Positions 24,901 through 33,342 of a stretch of 64,000 bases of DNA are shown here, piece by piece. The translations under genes were made by a program, and so were the position numbers. Every line of letters starts with the position of its first letter. The stretch's first letter is position 1. The notes under the pieces were generated by a model. That model worked only from the letters and a program-made list of their open reading frames with translations. It had not been told where the DNA came from and searched no databases. The stretch is from JBGZFC01 sp041846575 (GTDB lineage Bacteria; Bacteroidota; Bacteroidia; Bacteroidales; Dysgonomonadaceae): assembly GCA_041846575.1 (NCBI GenBank), contig JBGZFC010000033.1, positions 1 to 64,000 on the forward strand. Reading direction: 5' to 3'.

Positions 24901-27810
24901 TCGATTCTCGTTATTTATTTTCACCCATTCGCGTTTCAACAGAGTGTTCCCAATCCAAAGTTCGTACAACACGCTTACATTATCGGTTGCACCAAAAATA
25001 ATTTCGGCAGGTTTTTCAGATGAAAACATTTTGTTTTTAACCACAAGCCACTCGTTGGTTTTTATTGGCGGTCGCTTATCGGAGTAGGAAAAGATAACAA
25101 AATCTTTTTCCTCTTCAATAGTGTTATTTCTATCGTCTTTTGCTTGCAATTTGATACGACATTTTCCCGATGCAAGTTTTTTCAACTGCTCTTTTAACTC
25201 TTTCTGCTCTCCATTTTCAAAACGACCTTGCAATACCTGCTTATTGATTGAGTCATTCTCATGCAAAGAGAAAATCGTGTAACTGCCTGTTGTTTGTATT
25301 TCATTTCCATCTAAGTTTTTCGCAGAAATAATAATCTTTTCTTCTAATGATTTTTCAAACTGTTCCGGAATATCGATATTTAGCACCATAGAAACATCTC
25401 CTACGGCAACAGAATAATTTCCGATTTGCGTTTCTCCATTCACATCGGTAACCGTAGCCTCTACATTAAATGTATAGATACCATACACAGAAAACTCTTT
25501 ATCGGCTTTTTGCGGTGTAAACGTAATAGAAAATTTTCCATTCTCATCTGTTGAAGTAATTCCCTCGGCAAAATGTTCGGGTTCTCCGCCCCATCTCCAC
25601 CATCTCGATTGTTGGCGAGTTACTTTGTATGCTACATTAGCGTTTTGCAGTTTTATTCCCGAAAAGTTTTCTGCTTCTCCCGTCAAAATAATCTCTTCGC
25701 CGAATTTATATGTTTTATCTATTTTATCGAACGAAACCACAAATGAGGGTCGTTTGTACTCTTCTACACGAAAATAAATGCTCCCGTTTTCAGTGGATAT
25801 TGTAAAATTTCCCGAAAGTACACCTTGTGGCAATGCAAACTCTCCCGAAACAGAACCAAACTCATTGGTTTTCAGAGTTTGTTTGGAAACTTCATTCCAA
25901 TGTGTATCTTTTAGAGTAAAATCGAGTGTTTTATTGGCAGAAACTTGCGACTTACCATCCTCTGTTATTGTTGCAACAGCTTTAAAAAAAACAGTCTGTC
26001 CGGGACGATATAAACTTCTATCAGTATAAATATTAACATTTTCAGTAATATCTGTTTCACTATCATCATAATAATATGAGTACGGCAATTTAGAAAGAAG
26101 CAACTGCGAACCATTATTTAAAGATACGTTGTATAATAAATCCTTAAAGTCATAATCCTCTTCTTCATCAGCATATTCAGCTAATCCAATCTCATTTGTA
26201 GATATTGTTTTAATCAGAGTATAGTGATACTCTCCTCCTTTATATTCTCTGCTATAAATATTCACTTTTGCATCTCTTATCGGCTTTCCGCTCTCCCTGT
26301 TTACCACAAAAAACTCACATCTGTTTTCTCCCGATATGCGAGCAAAAGACGCTATATCTGATACAACAAAGTAGTAATTCTCCTCTATATATTGATCGGA
26401 TTTATCTTTTTCGTGATAATCGAACTCCAATTTATAAACACCGTAATCGTTTATATCCAACTCCAATTCGGTTTTCCCTTCCAAATAAGGTTCTCTTCTT
26501 GGTAAAACAAAATCAATCTCTTTTACAAATGTTTTTTGCTCTTCTGAATAATAGGGATTATTGTATCTGTGCGAAAAAGAAATTGTTGAAGTTGGCAATT
26601 TGTAAAGTTTGGCTTTAATGTTTTTTATATTTTTGTAATGAACAGATAGTTTCTTTTTGCCTTTTAATGAATAAGCTGTTTTACAGGAAAAATTAATTTC
26701 GGGTTGAACAAGTCGAGTAAGGCGATTTTCAATTACTGAGATTCGCTCATATTGGGGAAACTTACCAATAATGTTTTGCAATAAATCATAAAGTTCTTTT
26801 GTTTTTTCCTCTTTTTTAAGGTCATAAACAATCATTGAAATATCATATTGATAAATGTCTGCTATTTTTTCAACAATTTCTACACTTATCGGCTCATCTT
26901 TCCAATCTTTAAGCATGTTTTTTAGTAATGGTAAGGCATTTTTATTATAAGCATTACGGAATTTAAAAAGAGTGCCGACTCTCTTCAAATCGGTAAGTAA
27001 AACCGATTGTCTCATTTTTCTGTCAAGAAGGGAAATCAAATATCTTTTGTAGGTTTCGAATGTCCATAAATTATAATCCGCAAGTTGCGGTTTAAAGTTT
27101 AAATTTACGAACTCACTTGCCGAGACAAACAAATCCTCAAGCGATATGTTTTTTGTTGCCGGAGAACGACTTAAATCGGAATTGTTTTCTATTTGTCCAT
27201 AACAATCGATTGCACGAAGCATTAAAAAGTCATACATCGTAGGGTAAAAACGACGAGAATCTTCTCCCAACTCCAACACGGCAGCATACGTTTTCACCTG
27301 CGTGTTTTCCAACTCTTTTCGTGATAAAACAGATGCATTCAGATGCTCCACCACTTTATCAAAGAAGATATTTCGTGTCCATTCTTTCATATCTTGTGGT
27401 ACAAAGCCTTTTATCTCAGTACGTTCATCAATCATCCAACTGTTTTTTTGATAATATTGCAAATATAGTTCGCCCAACATAGAGTGCAATACCGATTTTT
27501 CCACAATGTTGGTACTTTTTTCCAACATCAACTGCAAGTTTTGGAAAATGGCAGTATCGTTTTCGGCATCTGTTGTCAAATCATATTTTCCCTGATGTAT
27601 TAAGGCTTTAATCATTTGCGGACTATTCTTTTCGGTAATGGCTTGTCGCAAAATTTTGTCTACCTGTTCCGCCGCTGACTTTGGAAGCGACTCTTCTTCA
27701 AGTTTTGCAACGGTTTCCCATTGTTGGTCGTAGTTCATTGTAGGTCTGTTTTGTGCTTGCAGTGAGAAAAAAATCACAGTTGCAAAAGCTATGGATATAA
27801 ATTTCTTCAT
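21949..27810 (-). CDS. Alpha-2-macroglobulin-like protein without a thioester
   Basis: This 1953-residue exported protein has a signal peptide (MKKFISIAFATVIFFSLQAQ). A helical N-terminal region (to about 380) is followed by MG domains with TDRSLYRPGQTVFFKA (MG2, about residue 600), the ALPQGVLSGNF strand and FFFPQLRTNEKGETQIAFTVP (about 1195). The thioester-domain barrel begins near WYAVQALPVL, and a receptor-binding-like C-terminus has RTGDYSNG. Where thioester-bearing relatives carry CxEQ, this protein reads PDNDNAVSWF (about 1408-1417), so it cannot form the covalent trap. A short SusC-plug-like NEVVVAYG sits near residue 1147. Probably a periplasmic envelope-protection or secretion-linked protein. 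ATG start. Confidence 0.88.
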   Translation of the reverse strand: MKKFISIAFATVIFFSLQAQNRPTMNYDQQWETVAKLEEESLPKSAAEQVDKILRQAITEKNSPQMIKALIHQGKYDLTTDAENDTAIFQNLQLMLEKSTNIVEKSVLHSMLGELYLQYYQKNSWMIDERTEIKGFVPQDMKEWTRNIFFDKVVEHLNASVLSRKELENTQVKTYAAVLELGEDSRRFYPTMYDFLMLRAIDCYGQIENNSDLSRSPATKNISLEDLFVSASEFVNLNFKPQLADYNLWTFETYKRYLISLLDRKMRQSVLLTDLKRVGTLFKFRNAYNKNALPLLKNMLKDWKDEPISVEIVEKIADIYQYDISMIVYDLKKEEKTKELYDLLQNIIGKFPQYERISVIENRLTRLVQPEINFSCKTAYSLKGKKKLSVHYKNIKNIKAKLYKLPTSTISFSHRYNNPYYSEEQKTFVKEIDFVLPRREPYLEGKTELELDINDYGVYKLEFDYHEKDKSDQYIEENYYFVVSDIASFARISGENRCEFFVVNRESGKPIRDAKVNIYSREYKGGEYHYTLIKTISTNEIGLAEYADEEEDYDFKDLLYNVSLNNGSQLLLSKLPYSYYYDDSETDITENVNIYTDRSLYRPGQTVFFKAVATITEDGKSQVSANKTLDFTLKDTHWNEVSKQTLKTNEFGSVSGEFALPQGVLSGNFTISTENGSIYFRVEEYKRPSFVVSFDKIDKTYKFGEEIILTGEAENFSGIKLQNANVAYKVTRQQSRWWRWGGEPEHFAEGITSTDENGKFSITFTPQKADKEFSVYGIYTFNVEATVTDVNGETQIGNYSVAVGDVSMVLNIDIPEQFEKSLEEKIIISAKNLDGNEIQTTGSYTIFSLHENDSINKQVLQGRFENGEQKELKEQLKKLASGKCRIKLQAKDDRNNTIEEEKDFVIFSYSDKRPPIKTNEWLVVKNKMFSSEKPAEIIFGATDNVSVLYELWIGNTLLKREWVKINNENRLFTVPFKSEYKDGLTVMMTYIKDEKFYHHTTQIISEKEKPELNIKMDVFRDKIRPGANEEWRLSIKDSKGNPATAEILAGMYDFSLDQIYPATKWMLSLPYFEKYKTASSLRSDNSFNEDWINIYIPTYFKNETTFAFDRFNWFDFSFFQYGGMLYRALAGSAAGVKVEESDVLNEVVVAYGVSKEVKEDVEINSTEQMSLPLPSQNQPQIRRNFNETAFFFPQLRTNEKGETQIAFTVPESNTRWRFRVLAHDKNLNVGQTEAFTVSQKELMVTPNMPRFLRHGDRASISTKISNLSDKTINGNVKLEFFNPVTDEIINIISPENQSQPFSLNKDESSDARWMFDVPSNIDVIGVRIVAQSESFSDGEQHALAVLPNRMLVTESMRMDVNGTQTKEFTMDRLANKTSGTIEDYRLTLEFTSNPAWYAVQALPVLSNPDNDNAVSWFVSYYANTLGMHISKAYPKVSAMIEAWKKQGGDSETLLSNLEKNQELKNVLLEETPWVLEAKNEAEQKQKLSLLFDLNRNQNLTRQAIDKLAELQTSQGGWSWFKGFYPSRSITQYVLYGFNQLKELKAVEFDDNIIAMQTKAVRYIDAEAVRNFEELKKDNKNWRKIESISVFELEYLYVRSLYNQPMDAKTKEMVDFYTSVVEKNWTQFGLYERSLVAVLMHRNGKENIVQNILKSYREHATVSDEMGMYWANNRSHVFMSQSATSVHTFIMDAFRIGGAKADEMDNMKRWLLKQKQTQLWESAHATMDAVYALLSTGTDWFSSENKTTVIIANKLIEPVKQELGTGYFKEAWHKSEIVPQMGKVKIENSGNAPAWGALYWQYYEDLDKISKTDASLDVEKLLFVEKPDASGTKLNPITSDSPLKVGDKVIVRLTIRADRDFEFVHLKDMQAASFEPIEQLSGVKWQGGTVYYQTSKDSSTNFYFDVLPRGTYVFEYGVFVTRTGDYSNGITTIRCMYAPEFTSHTAGIRLKVVE

Positions 27811-27953
27811 AAGAGAACAATTTTTATTACACTTACTATAACCTATATAAAACGATATAAAATGAATATTAGTTTATTTATTGGATGTGGTTTTTTATTT
27901 TAATTTGAAAGTCTGATATTGGATGTTTTTAATTACTTTTAAATCCGATGTAA

Positions 27954-28010
27954 ATAAAAAGAGAGATATTTCGAAAACCCAAAATCACTTGGAGTCTCTT
28001 GAATATCTCT
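27954..28010 (-). terminator. Leftward terminator behind a gene remnant
   Basis: On the minus strand, 9-bp perfect arms (28002-28010 and 27962-27970, AGAGATATT/AATATCTCT) are followed by CTTTTTATTT. The loop of 31 bases is long. No intact leftward gene lies upstream; only the open fragment at 28050-28190 would use it. Confidence 0.45.
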
Positions 28011-28049
28011 TTTAAATCTTCAAAAACTATCGTTTTTTTATTGATTTTG

Positions 28050-28190
28050 TTATTCCATATAGACAGGAATGTCTTCAATAATCGGTATGATTTGATTTTG
28101 GGTTTTATGTTTAACTTTTCCTTTTATACAGGGGGATTCAAATTCTTGTAAATCTGCAAAGTATCCTGCTACATAATGCGAAATGAAAAT
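28050..28190 (-). pseudogene. Possible 3' remnant of an unknown gene
   Basis: The minus strand is open for 46 codons up to TAA at 28050-28052. It has protein-like composition, including HYVAGYFADLQEFE and ending NQIIPIIEDIPVYME. It lacks an ATG near its beginning and an in-frame TGA lies just upstream at 28191-28193. I recognise no family. The hairpin plus T-run 40 bases downstream looks like its old terminator. It could be chance in AT-rich DNA. Confidence 0.3.
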
Positions 28191-28264
28191 TCAAATCCAT
28201 CAAAAATTAACTAAAAATAAGAGCATGAAAAATTTTTAAACAGCCTCTTAGACGAAAAATAGAT

Positions 28265-28272
28265 TATCTTTG
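28265..28272 (+). promoter_or_regulatory. Likely -7 box of the DEAD-box helicase gene
   Basis: TATCTTTG matches TAnnTTTG and ends 20 bases before the ATG. No clear -33 TTTG at the usual distance. Confidence 0.5.
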
Positions 28273-28292
28273 TAAAAATATAAAATATCTTC

Positions 28293-29657
28293 ATGCTATT
28301 TACCGAACTTCCGCTGTGCGACTCTCTGTTAGAAGGTCTTGCGGCAATGAATTTTACAGAAACTACACCGGTTCAAGAATTGGCGATTCCGGTTATTCTC
28401 GATAAACGAGACATAATTGCCTGTGCTCAAACGGGAACAGGAAAAACGGCGGCTTTTCTTTTGCCCCTGATTAATAACCTGCAAACCGAGAATCATGATG
28501 AAGACAAAGTAAATGCCATAATCATGGCTCCTACTCGCGAATTGGCTCAACAAATTGACCAACAGATGGAGGGATTTTCTTATTTTACCCCATTTTCGTC
28601 GGTAGCAGTCTATGGCGGTAATGACGCCGAAGCGTGGGGTGTACAGAAAAACGGACTTCAACTCGGTGCCGATGTGGTAATTGCCACACCGGGAAGATTG
28701 CTTTCTCACATTAATTTATATGATATAGATTTTTCCGGTGTAAAATATTTTATTTTGGATGAAGCCGACCGTATGCTCGATATGGGTTTTTATGATGATA
28801 TTATGAAAATTGAAAAGCTATTGCCCAAAGAGCGTCAAACGATTATGTTTTCGGCTACTATGCCGGCAAAAATAAAGCAGCTGGCAAAAAACATTCTTAG
28901 TAATCCCAAAGAGATAACCATTGCTATTGCACGCCCGCCCGAAGCAATACTACAATCGGCATATATCTGTTACGAACCTCAAAAAATAGAAATTTTAAAA
29001 GAATTATTCAGTAAAAACAGACCGAAAAAGGTTATACTTTTTTCAGGTAAGAAAAAGAAGGTAAAAGAGATAGCCAAATCGTTACGCAAAATGGGGTTGG
29101 TAGCCGATGCCATGCATTCCGACTTAGAACAATCGGAACGCGACAGTGTAATGCACGAATTTAAAAACGAAAGAGTGGACATTCTTGTCGCAACCGATAT
29201 TGTGGCACGCGGAATAGACATTGATGATATATCTCTCGTTATTAATTTCGATGTGCCATACGATGTTGAAGATTATGTACATCGCATCGGACGTACTGCA
29301 CGAGCAGGCGATTCAGGTATTGCCATAACGTTTGTTGCACCGGATGAACAGTATCGTTTTTGGCAAATAGAAAGTTTTTTGCAAAAAGATATCTATAAAA
29401 TGCCTACTCCCGAACAATTGGGAGAAGTTCCCGAATATAATCCTGAAAAATACGGCAGTGAAAACAGGACTAAGAAAATACACCGTTTAAGAAAAAAGAG
29501 AGATAACAACAAATCTAAAAACAAAAAAACTCAACAAAAAACGGATAAAGAAAACATTCCGACAACAGCTAAAAAAACTGCCTTTAAATCCAAAACAAAG
29601 AAGAAAAAAAACAAAAAAACTATCAATCTACCAAAATCTGATCATTCTCAACAATGA
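28293..29657 (+). CDS. DEAD-box RNA helicase
   Basis: The 454-residue protein has all core motifs of the RhlE/DeaD group: Q motif (FTETTPVQELAIP), Walker A AQTGTGKT, PTRELA, TPGR, DEAD (DEADRMLD), SAT, then the second RecA domain with ILVATDIVARGIDID and HRIGRTARAG. After about residue 375 a Lys/Arg/Asn-rich tail (KKRDNNKSKNKK and KTKKKKNKK) probably binds RNA non-specifically. Likely roles are ribosome assembly or mRNA turnover. ATG start. Its last 35 bases overlap the 3' end of the opposing PDZ gene. Confidence 0.94.
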   Translation: MLFTELPLCDSLLEGLAAMNFTETTPVQELAIPVILDKRDIIACAQTGTGKTAAFLLPLINNLQTENHDEDKVNAIIMAPTRELAQQIDQQMEGFSYFTPFSSVAVYGGNDAEAWGVQKNGLQLGADVVIATPGRLLSHINLYDIDFSGVKYFILDEADRMLDMGFYDDIMKIEKLLPKERQTIMFSATMPAKIKQLAKNILSNPKEITIAIARPPEAILQSAYICYEPQKIEILKELFSKNRPKKVILFSGKKKKVKEIAKSLRKMGLVADAMHSDLEQSERDSVMHEFKNERVDILVATDIVARGIDIDDISLVINFDVPYDVEDYVHRIGRTARAGDSGIAITFVAPDEQYRFWQIESFLQKDIYKMPTPEQLGEVPEYNPEKYGSENRTKKIHRLRKKRDNNKSKNKKTQQKTDKENIPTTAKKTAFKSKTKKKKNKKTINLPKSDHSQQ

Positions 29658-31053
29658 TAGGTTTCACTTCGAAAAACAGCTCTTCGCCGTCTCTTTCAAC
29701 CACAAAAGATATCAGTCGCGGGGTATTCCAGTCCACATACTGATTGAAGTTGAAAAGGTATGAAAAAGCCGATTTATACCTTTTGCTGTTTATCTGCTTT
29801 TCGATACTGTTGTAGTGCGAAATATCCCAAAACATTGCATCCTTAAAGCCATGAGCATCGGTATATTTGGTTTTTTTATCTCTATATTGCATTGTTTCGG
29901 CAATAAAGCGACGATAGTTTTGTGATAAAGTTTGCGAGTTATGTTTAAACGTATGATTTTGCACCTGTTTTACTTTATCTCCTACTCTAATTCCTGCTTT
30001 AGCGGCGGGAGAGTTGGCTTCAACAAAAACGACCGTACTCAAATCGTCCATATCATAACTTATTCCGGTATAGTTGTATCGAGTAAGAGTTACGTGAAAA
30101 GTGCCGAATTGGGGATTTTTTGAGTAAGGAAACTTTTTCAACATAAGAGGTAAATTCAATTCCAAATAGTTCAACAAGCCGTAATCTTCTCTCAACTTCT
30201 CATCAATCTCGCTTTCCCAAACTATGATTTTACTGCCCGGTTTAACGTATTTTCTGTCGTAAATTTTATACCCAAACCTCACATTATATGCAATATCATC
30301 AACCCTGACAGCTTCCGAAGGGCTATAAAACGGAACTTTAACCATATTCTTGTTTCTCATATCAAATCGCCACACCGACTGGTAATTATCAAACGTTGGA
30401 GAGTTCGGTTTATACATAGGATTATTTTTATAGCTATAATATGTTTCGATTATAAAATCAGGATCTTCGGTATCTCTTACCAAGCCAACTTCTGCCAATG
30501 CTCTCGAAAAAATTGCGTTGATACGCGTGTCATAATAGTAAGTAGCTTCGTTTTCAGAAGTAAAATCGTATGTGCGATAATTGAAGAAACTTACATCGGA
30601 TGACTCTTTCACGGTTATAGGCATGATAAACTTTCTATCCTGCACATCTTCCAAACTGTAAAAAGCGAAAACCGAAGCTAATTGAGCTTCGCTTATTGCA
30701 TTTTTCTGACGACAATTTTTCCAGATTACATAGTTCTTGAAAATATTTTTGAAATTTCGTACAGAAAGCGATATTTCAGCTTCATCTTCATTAAACCACG
30801 ACATTATTGTGTTGTATGGCTTAAGATACGTTCCTTTTCCGTTTATTTCGAGGATAATATCATTAGGCTTCAACCCCGCCTTTTCAGCCGGTGAGCCGTG
30901 AAATACTTCTGTAATTACCGGTTCGCCATCGCCCCATCGCGGATTTTTGCTGATTTCGAACGAAAAACCCAAATTGCAAATAGACCCTCTATCTTGAGCG
31001 TGTATGGGCAAAAACAGCAGCAAGAAAAGTAATAACTGTATGAAAGTTTTCAT
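29623..31053 (-). CDS. Exported PDZ–DUF4136–PDZ protein
   Basis: This 476-residue protein has a signal peptide (MKTFIQLLLFLLLFLPIHAQ). A first PDZ domain (about 30-105) carries SPAEKAGLKPNDIILEINGKG. A DUF4136-like central domain has FNYRTYDFTSENE and DPDFIIETYYSYKNN. A second PDZ (about 330-380) carries EANSPAAKAGIRVGDKV, and a C-terminal beta region follows. No protease domain or catalytic triad is visible. PDZ domains suggest peptide or protein binding in the periplasm. ATG start. It is convergent with the helicase gene and overlaps it by 35 bases; it is divergent from aspS. Confidence 0.8.
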   Translation of the reverse strand: MKTFIQLLLFLLLFLPIHAQDRGSICNLGFSFEISKNPRWGDGEPVITEVFHGSPAEKAGLKPNDIILEINGKGTYLKPYNTIMSWFNEDEAEISLSVRNFKNIFKNYVIWKNCRQKNAISEAQLASVFAFYSLEDVQDRKFIMPITVKESSDVSFFNYRTYDFTSENEATYYYDTRINAIFSRALAEVGLVRDTEDPDFIIETYYSYKNNPMYKPNSPTFDNYQSVWRFDMRNKNMVKVPFYSPSEAVRVDDIAYNVRFGYKIYDRKYVKPGSKIIVWESEIDEKLREDYGLLNYLELNLPLMLKKFPYSKNPQFGTFHVTLTRYNYTGISYDMDDLSTVVFVEANSPAAKAGIRVGDKVKQVQNHTFKHNSQTLSQNYRRFIAETMQYRDKKTKYTDAHGFKDAMFWDISHYNSIEKQINSKRYKSAFSYLFNFNQYVDWNTPRLISFVVERDGEELFFEVKPIIVENDQILVD

Positions 31054-31167
31054 TATCGAACAATTTATGTTGATGTAGCAGCGACAAAGATAAGCGTTTT
31101 GTTCGAAAATTTGTTTGAAATTTTTGCTTTTTATACAATCAAAGGGGATGAGTATAAAATAAATTGG

Positions 31168-31175
31168 TAAATTTG
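31168..31175 (+). promoter_or_regulatory. Likely -7 box of the aspS promoter
   Basis: TAAATTTG matches TAnnTTTG. It ends only 8 bases before an upstream ATG (31184) but 29 bases before the ATG at 31205, which favours the latter as the aspS start. Confidence 0.5.
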
Positions 31176-31204
31176 CACCCTAAATGCAGAAACTTAATAA
31201 AATC

Positions 31205-32959
31205 ATGTATAGAAACAGAACCTGTGGCGAACTCACTATTGCAGATGTAAACAAAGAAGTTACATTAGCCGGATGGGTAGCACGCATACGAAAAATGGGG
31301 GGAATGACATTTATCGATTTACGCGATAGATACGGAATAACACAACTTTCATTCAACCAAGAAGTAAATAACGAGCTTTGCGAACAAGCCAATAAATTGG
31401 GACGCGAGTGGGTTATACAAGTAAAAGGTAAAGTAGCCGAAAGACAGAGTAAAAATCCGAATATCACTACCGGCGAAATCGAAATTATTGTTGCGGAACT
31501 TGTTGTCTTAAATGCAGCCAAGACTCCGCCTTTCACCATCGAAACCGATACTGACGGAGGAGACGATATAAGAATGAAATATCGCTATTTAGACTTGCGT
31601 AGAGATGTTGTAAGACGCAATTTGGAAATGCGTCACAAAATGGCTTTCGAGACAAGACGCTTTTTAGATAATCTTGGATTTTTGGAAGTGGAAACACCGG
31701 TATTAATAGGTTCCACTCCCGAAGGTGCAAGAGACTTCATTGTTCCTTCACGAATGAATCAGGGCGAATTTTACGCACTTCCACAATCGCCGCAACTATT
31801 TAAACAATTGCTTATGGTATCGGGATTTGACCGTTATTTCCAAATTGTGAAGTGCTTTAGAGATGAAGACCTTCGTGCCGACCGTCAACCCGAGTTTACT
31901 CAAATCGATTGCGAGATGTCGTTTGTAGAACAAGAAGATGTGCTTTCTCTGTTTGAAGGTTTGACTAAACATCTGTTTAAAACGATAAAAAATGTGGAGA
32001 TTACGGATTTTCCGAGAATGAGTTATGCCGATGCAATGAAAAACTACGGAAGCGACAAACCAGATATCAGATTTGAAATGAAATTCGTAGAAATGAAGGA
32101 TTTAACTCAAAATCGGAATTTCGTTGTTTTCGATTCAGCCGAGTATGTTGCCGCAATTTGTGCAACAGGCTGTGCTTCTTACACAAGAAAGCAGTTAGAC
32201 GAATTGACAGACTTCGTAAAACGTCCGCAAATCGGAGCAAAAGGACTTATATATTTGAGATACAACGAAGACGGAACTCTCAAATCGTCAGTTGACAAGT
32301 TCTACAACGAAGATGATTTGAGAAGATGGGCAGAACGTTGTAATGCAAAACCGGGCGATTTGATATTGATTTTAGCCGGAGAAACAGAAAAAACACAAAA
32401 ACAACTTTGTGAACTTCGCTTGGAAATGGGAACTCGTCTCGGATTAAGATATAAAAACGTTTATAAATGCCTCTGGGTAGTAGATTTTCCGTTATTGGAA
32501 AAAGATGAAGAATTAAATCGCTATTTTGCAAAACATCATCCGTTCACTTCGCCTAAGAAAGAAGACATTCCTCTTTTAGATACAGAGCCGGGACTTGTTC
32601 GTGCAAATGCTTACGATATGGTTATCAACGGAGTAGAGATTGGTGGCGGTTCAATACGTATCCACGATAGTGCATTACAAAAAAAGATGTTTTCGGTATT
32701 AGGTTTTACCGAAGAACGAGCACAAGAGCAATTCGGATTTTTAATGGATGCCTTCCAATATGGAGCACCGCCACATGGCGGAATTGCTTTCGGATTAGAC
32801 CGATTCGTTTCTATTTTTGCAGGGTTGGATAGCATCCGCGATTGTATCGCCTTCCCCAAAAATAATGCGGGACGCGACGTGATGATTGATGCACCTTCAT
32901 CGGTTGAGAAAGAGCAACTTAACGAACTAGGAATAGCTGTAGTAGCAACAAAACAATGA
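31205..32959 (+). CDS. aspS: Aspartyl-tRNA synthetase
   Basis: A 584-residue class-II synthetase. It has an N-terminal OB-fold anticodon domain (VTLAGWVARIRKMGGMTFID), motif 1 (FLEVETPVLIGSTPEGARDF), motif 2 (FRDEDLRADRQPEFTQID), the bacterial GAD insertion (about residues 290-420) and motif 3 (GGIAFGLDRFVSI). It attaches Asp to tRNA-Asp; whether it also charges tRNA-Asn cannot be told from this alone. An in-frame ATG seven codons upstream (31184) exists, but the promoter position and the family start MYRNRTCGEL favour 31205. Confidence 0.96.
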   Translation: MYRNRTCGELTIADVNKEVTLAGWVARIRKMGGMTFIDLRDRYGITQLSFNQEVNNELCEQANKLGREWVIQVKGKVAERQSKNPNITTGEIEIIVAELVVLNAAKTPPFTIETDTDGGDDIRMKYRYLDLRRDVVRRNLEMRHKMAFETRRFLDNLGFLEVETPVLIGSTPEGARDFIVPSRMNQGEFYALPQSPQLFKQLLMVSGFDRYFQIVKCFRDEDLRADRQPEFTQIDCEMSFVEQEDVLSLFEGLTKHLFKTIKNVEITDFPRMSYADAMKNYGSDKPDIRFEMKFVEMKDLTQNRNFVVFDSAEYVAAICATGCASYTRKQLDELTDFVKRPQIGAKGLIYLRYNEDGTLKSSVDKFYNEDDLRRWAERCNAKPGDLILILAGETEKTQKQLCELRLEMGTRLGLRYKNVYKCLWVVDFPLLEKDEELNRYFAKHHPFTSPKKEDIPLLDTEPGLVRANAYDMVINGVEIGGGSIRIHDSALQKKMFSVLGFTEERAQEQFGFLMDAFQYGAPPHGGIAFGLDRFVSIFAGLDSIRDCIAFPKNNAGRDVMIDAPSSVEKEQLNELGIAVVATKQ

Positions 32960-33294
32960 TTTAATATGCAAATTTGACAATGTGTTAATGTGCAAATTAA
33001 TTCTATGTTTAAAGCACAAGTGATGGGTGATGGGCGTTCTCTCAACTCGTAACATGAAACTATCAAAACAGAATTCTCTCTTCGTTCGAAATGACAGATA
33101 GATATCTGTAGCTCCGAATATTGAGTTTTGAACACTCATTCATCACTTATCACTCATAAATAAGGAGTCAAAGTCTAAAGTGCGGGAACACCCACCCACT
33201 ATTCACTATTCACCAATTAGCAAAAACCTATTCTTACCGATTTATTTTAACCATTATTTTGTGTTATTTTTTAGATTAATAGGTCTATTATTTG
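32960..33294. other. Spacer with repeat debris
   Basis: It lies between aspS and the mdh promoter. It contains a self-similar block at 32966-33000 (two ATGTGCAAATT-type units), one half of repeat family A (33070-33097) and short simple repeats of TCACTnATCACT and ACTATTCAC type (33134-33220). No gene is apparent. Confidence 0.45.
33070..33097. repeat. Half copy of dispersed repeat family A
   Basis: GAATTCTCTCTTCGTTCGAAATGACAG shares the ATTCT-TTCGTTC-nnAATGACA end found at 18363-18377 and 63918-63967. Confidence 0.3.
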
Positions 33295-33302
33295 TAAATT
33301 TG
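33295..33302 (+). promoter_or_regulatory. Likely -7 box of the mdh promoter
   Basis: TAAATTTG matches TAnnTTTG, 40 bases ahead of the mdh ATG. A TTAG (33271-33274) at the right distance is a poor -33 match. Confidence 0.5.
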
Positions 33303-33342
33303 TGGTCTTGAAAAAACTTCTTAAATAATAAACAATTAAATC

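Larger units (their letters stand above)
27811..28292. other. Divergent spacer with a gene remnant
   Basis: About 480 bases between the divergent macroglobulin and DEAD-box genes. It holds a leftward gene-end remnant (28050-28190) with its own terminator (27954-28010), and the helicase promoter. The 27811-27950 part is AT-rich and shows nothing else. Confidence 0.5.

Noticed and set aside
33134..33220. CRISPR-like array of ATCACT/ATTCAC units
   Set aside because: The units are 6-12 bases, irregular in spacing and without distinct spacers; they are simple-sequence debris.
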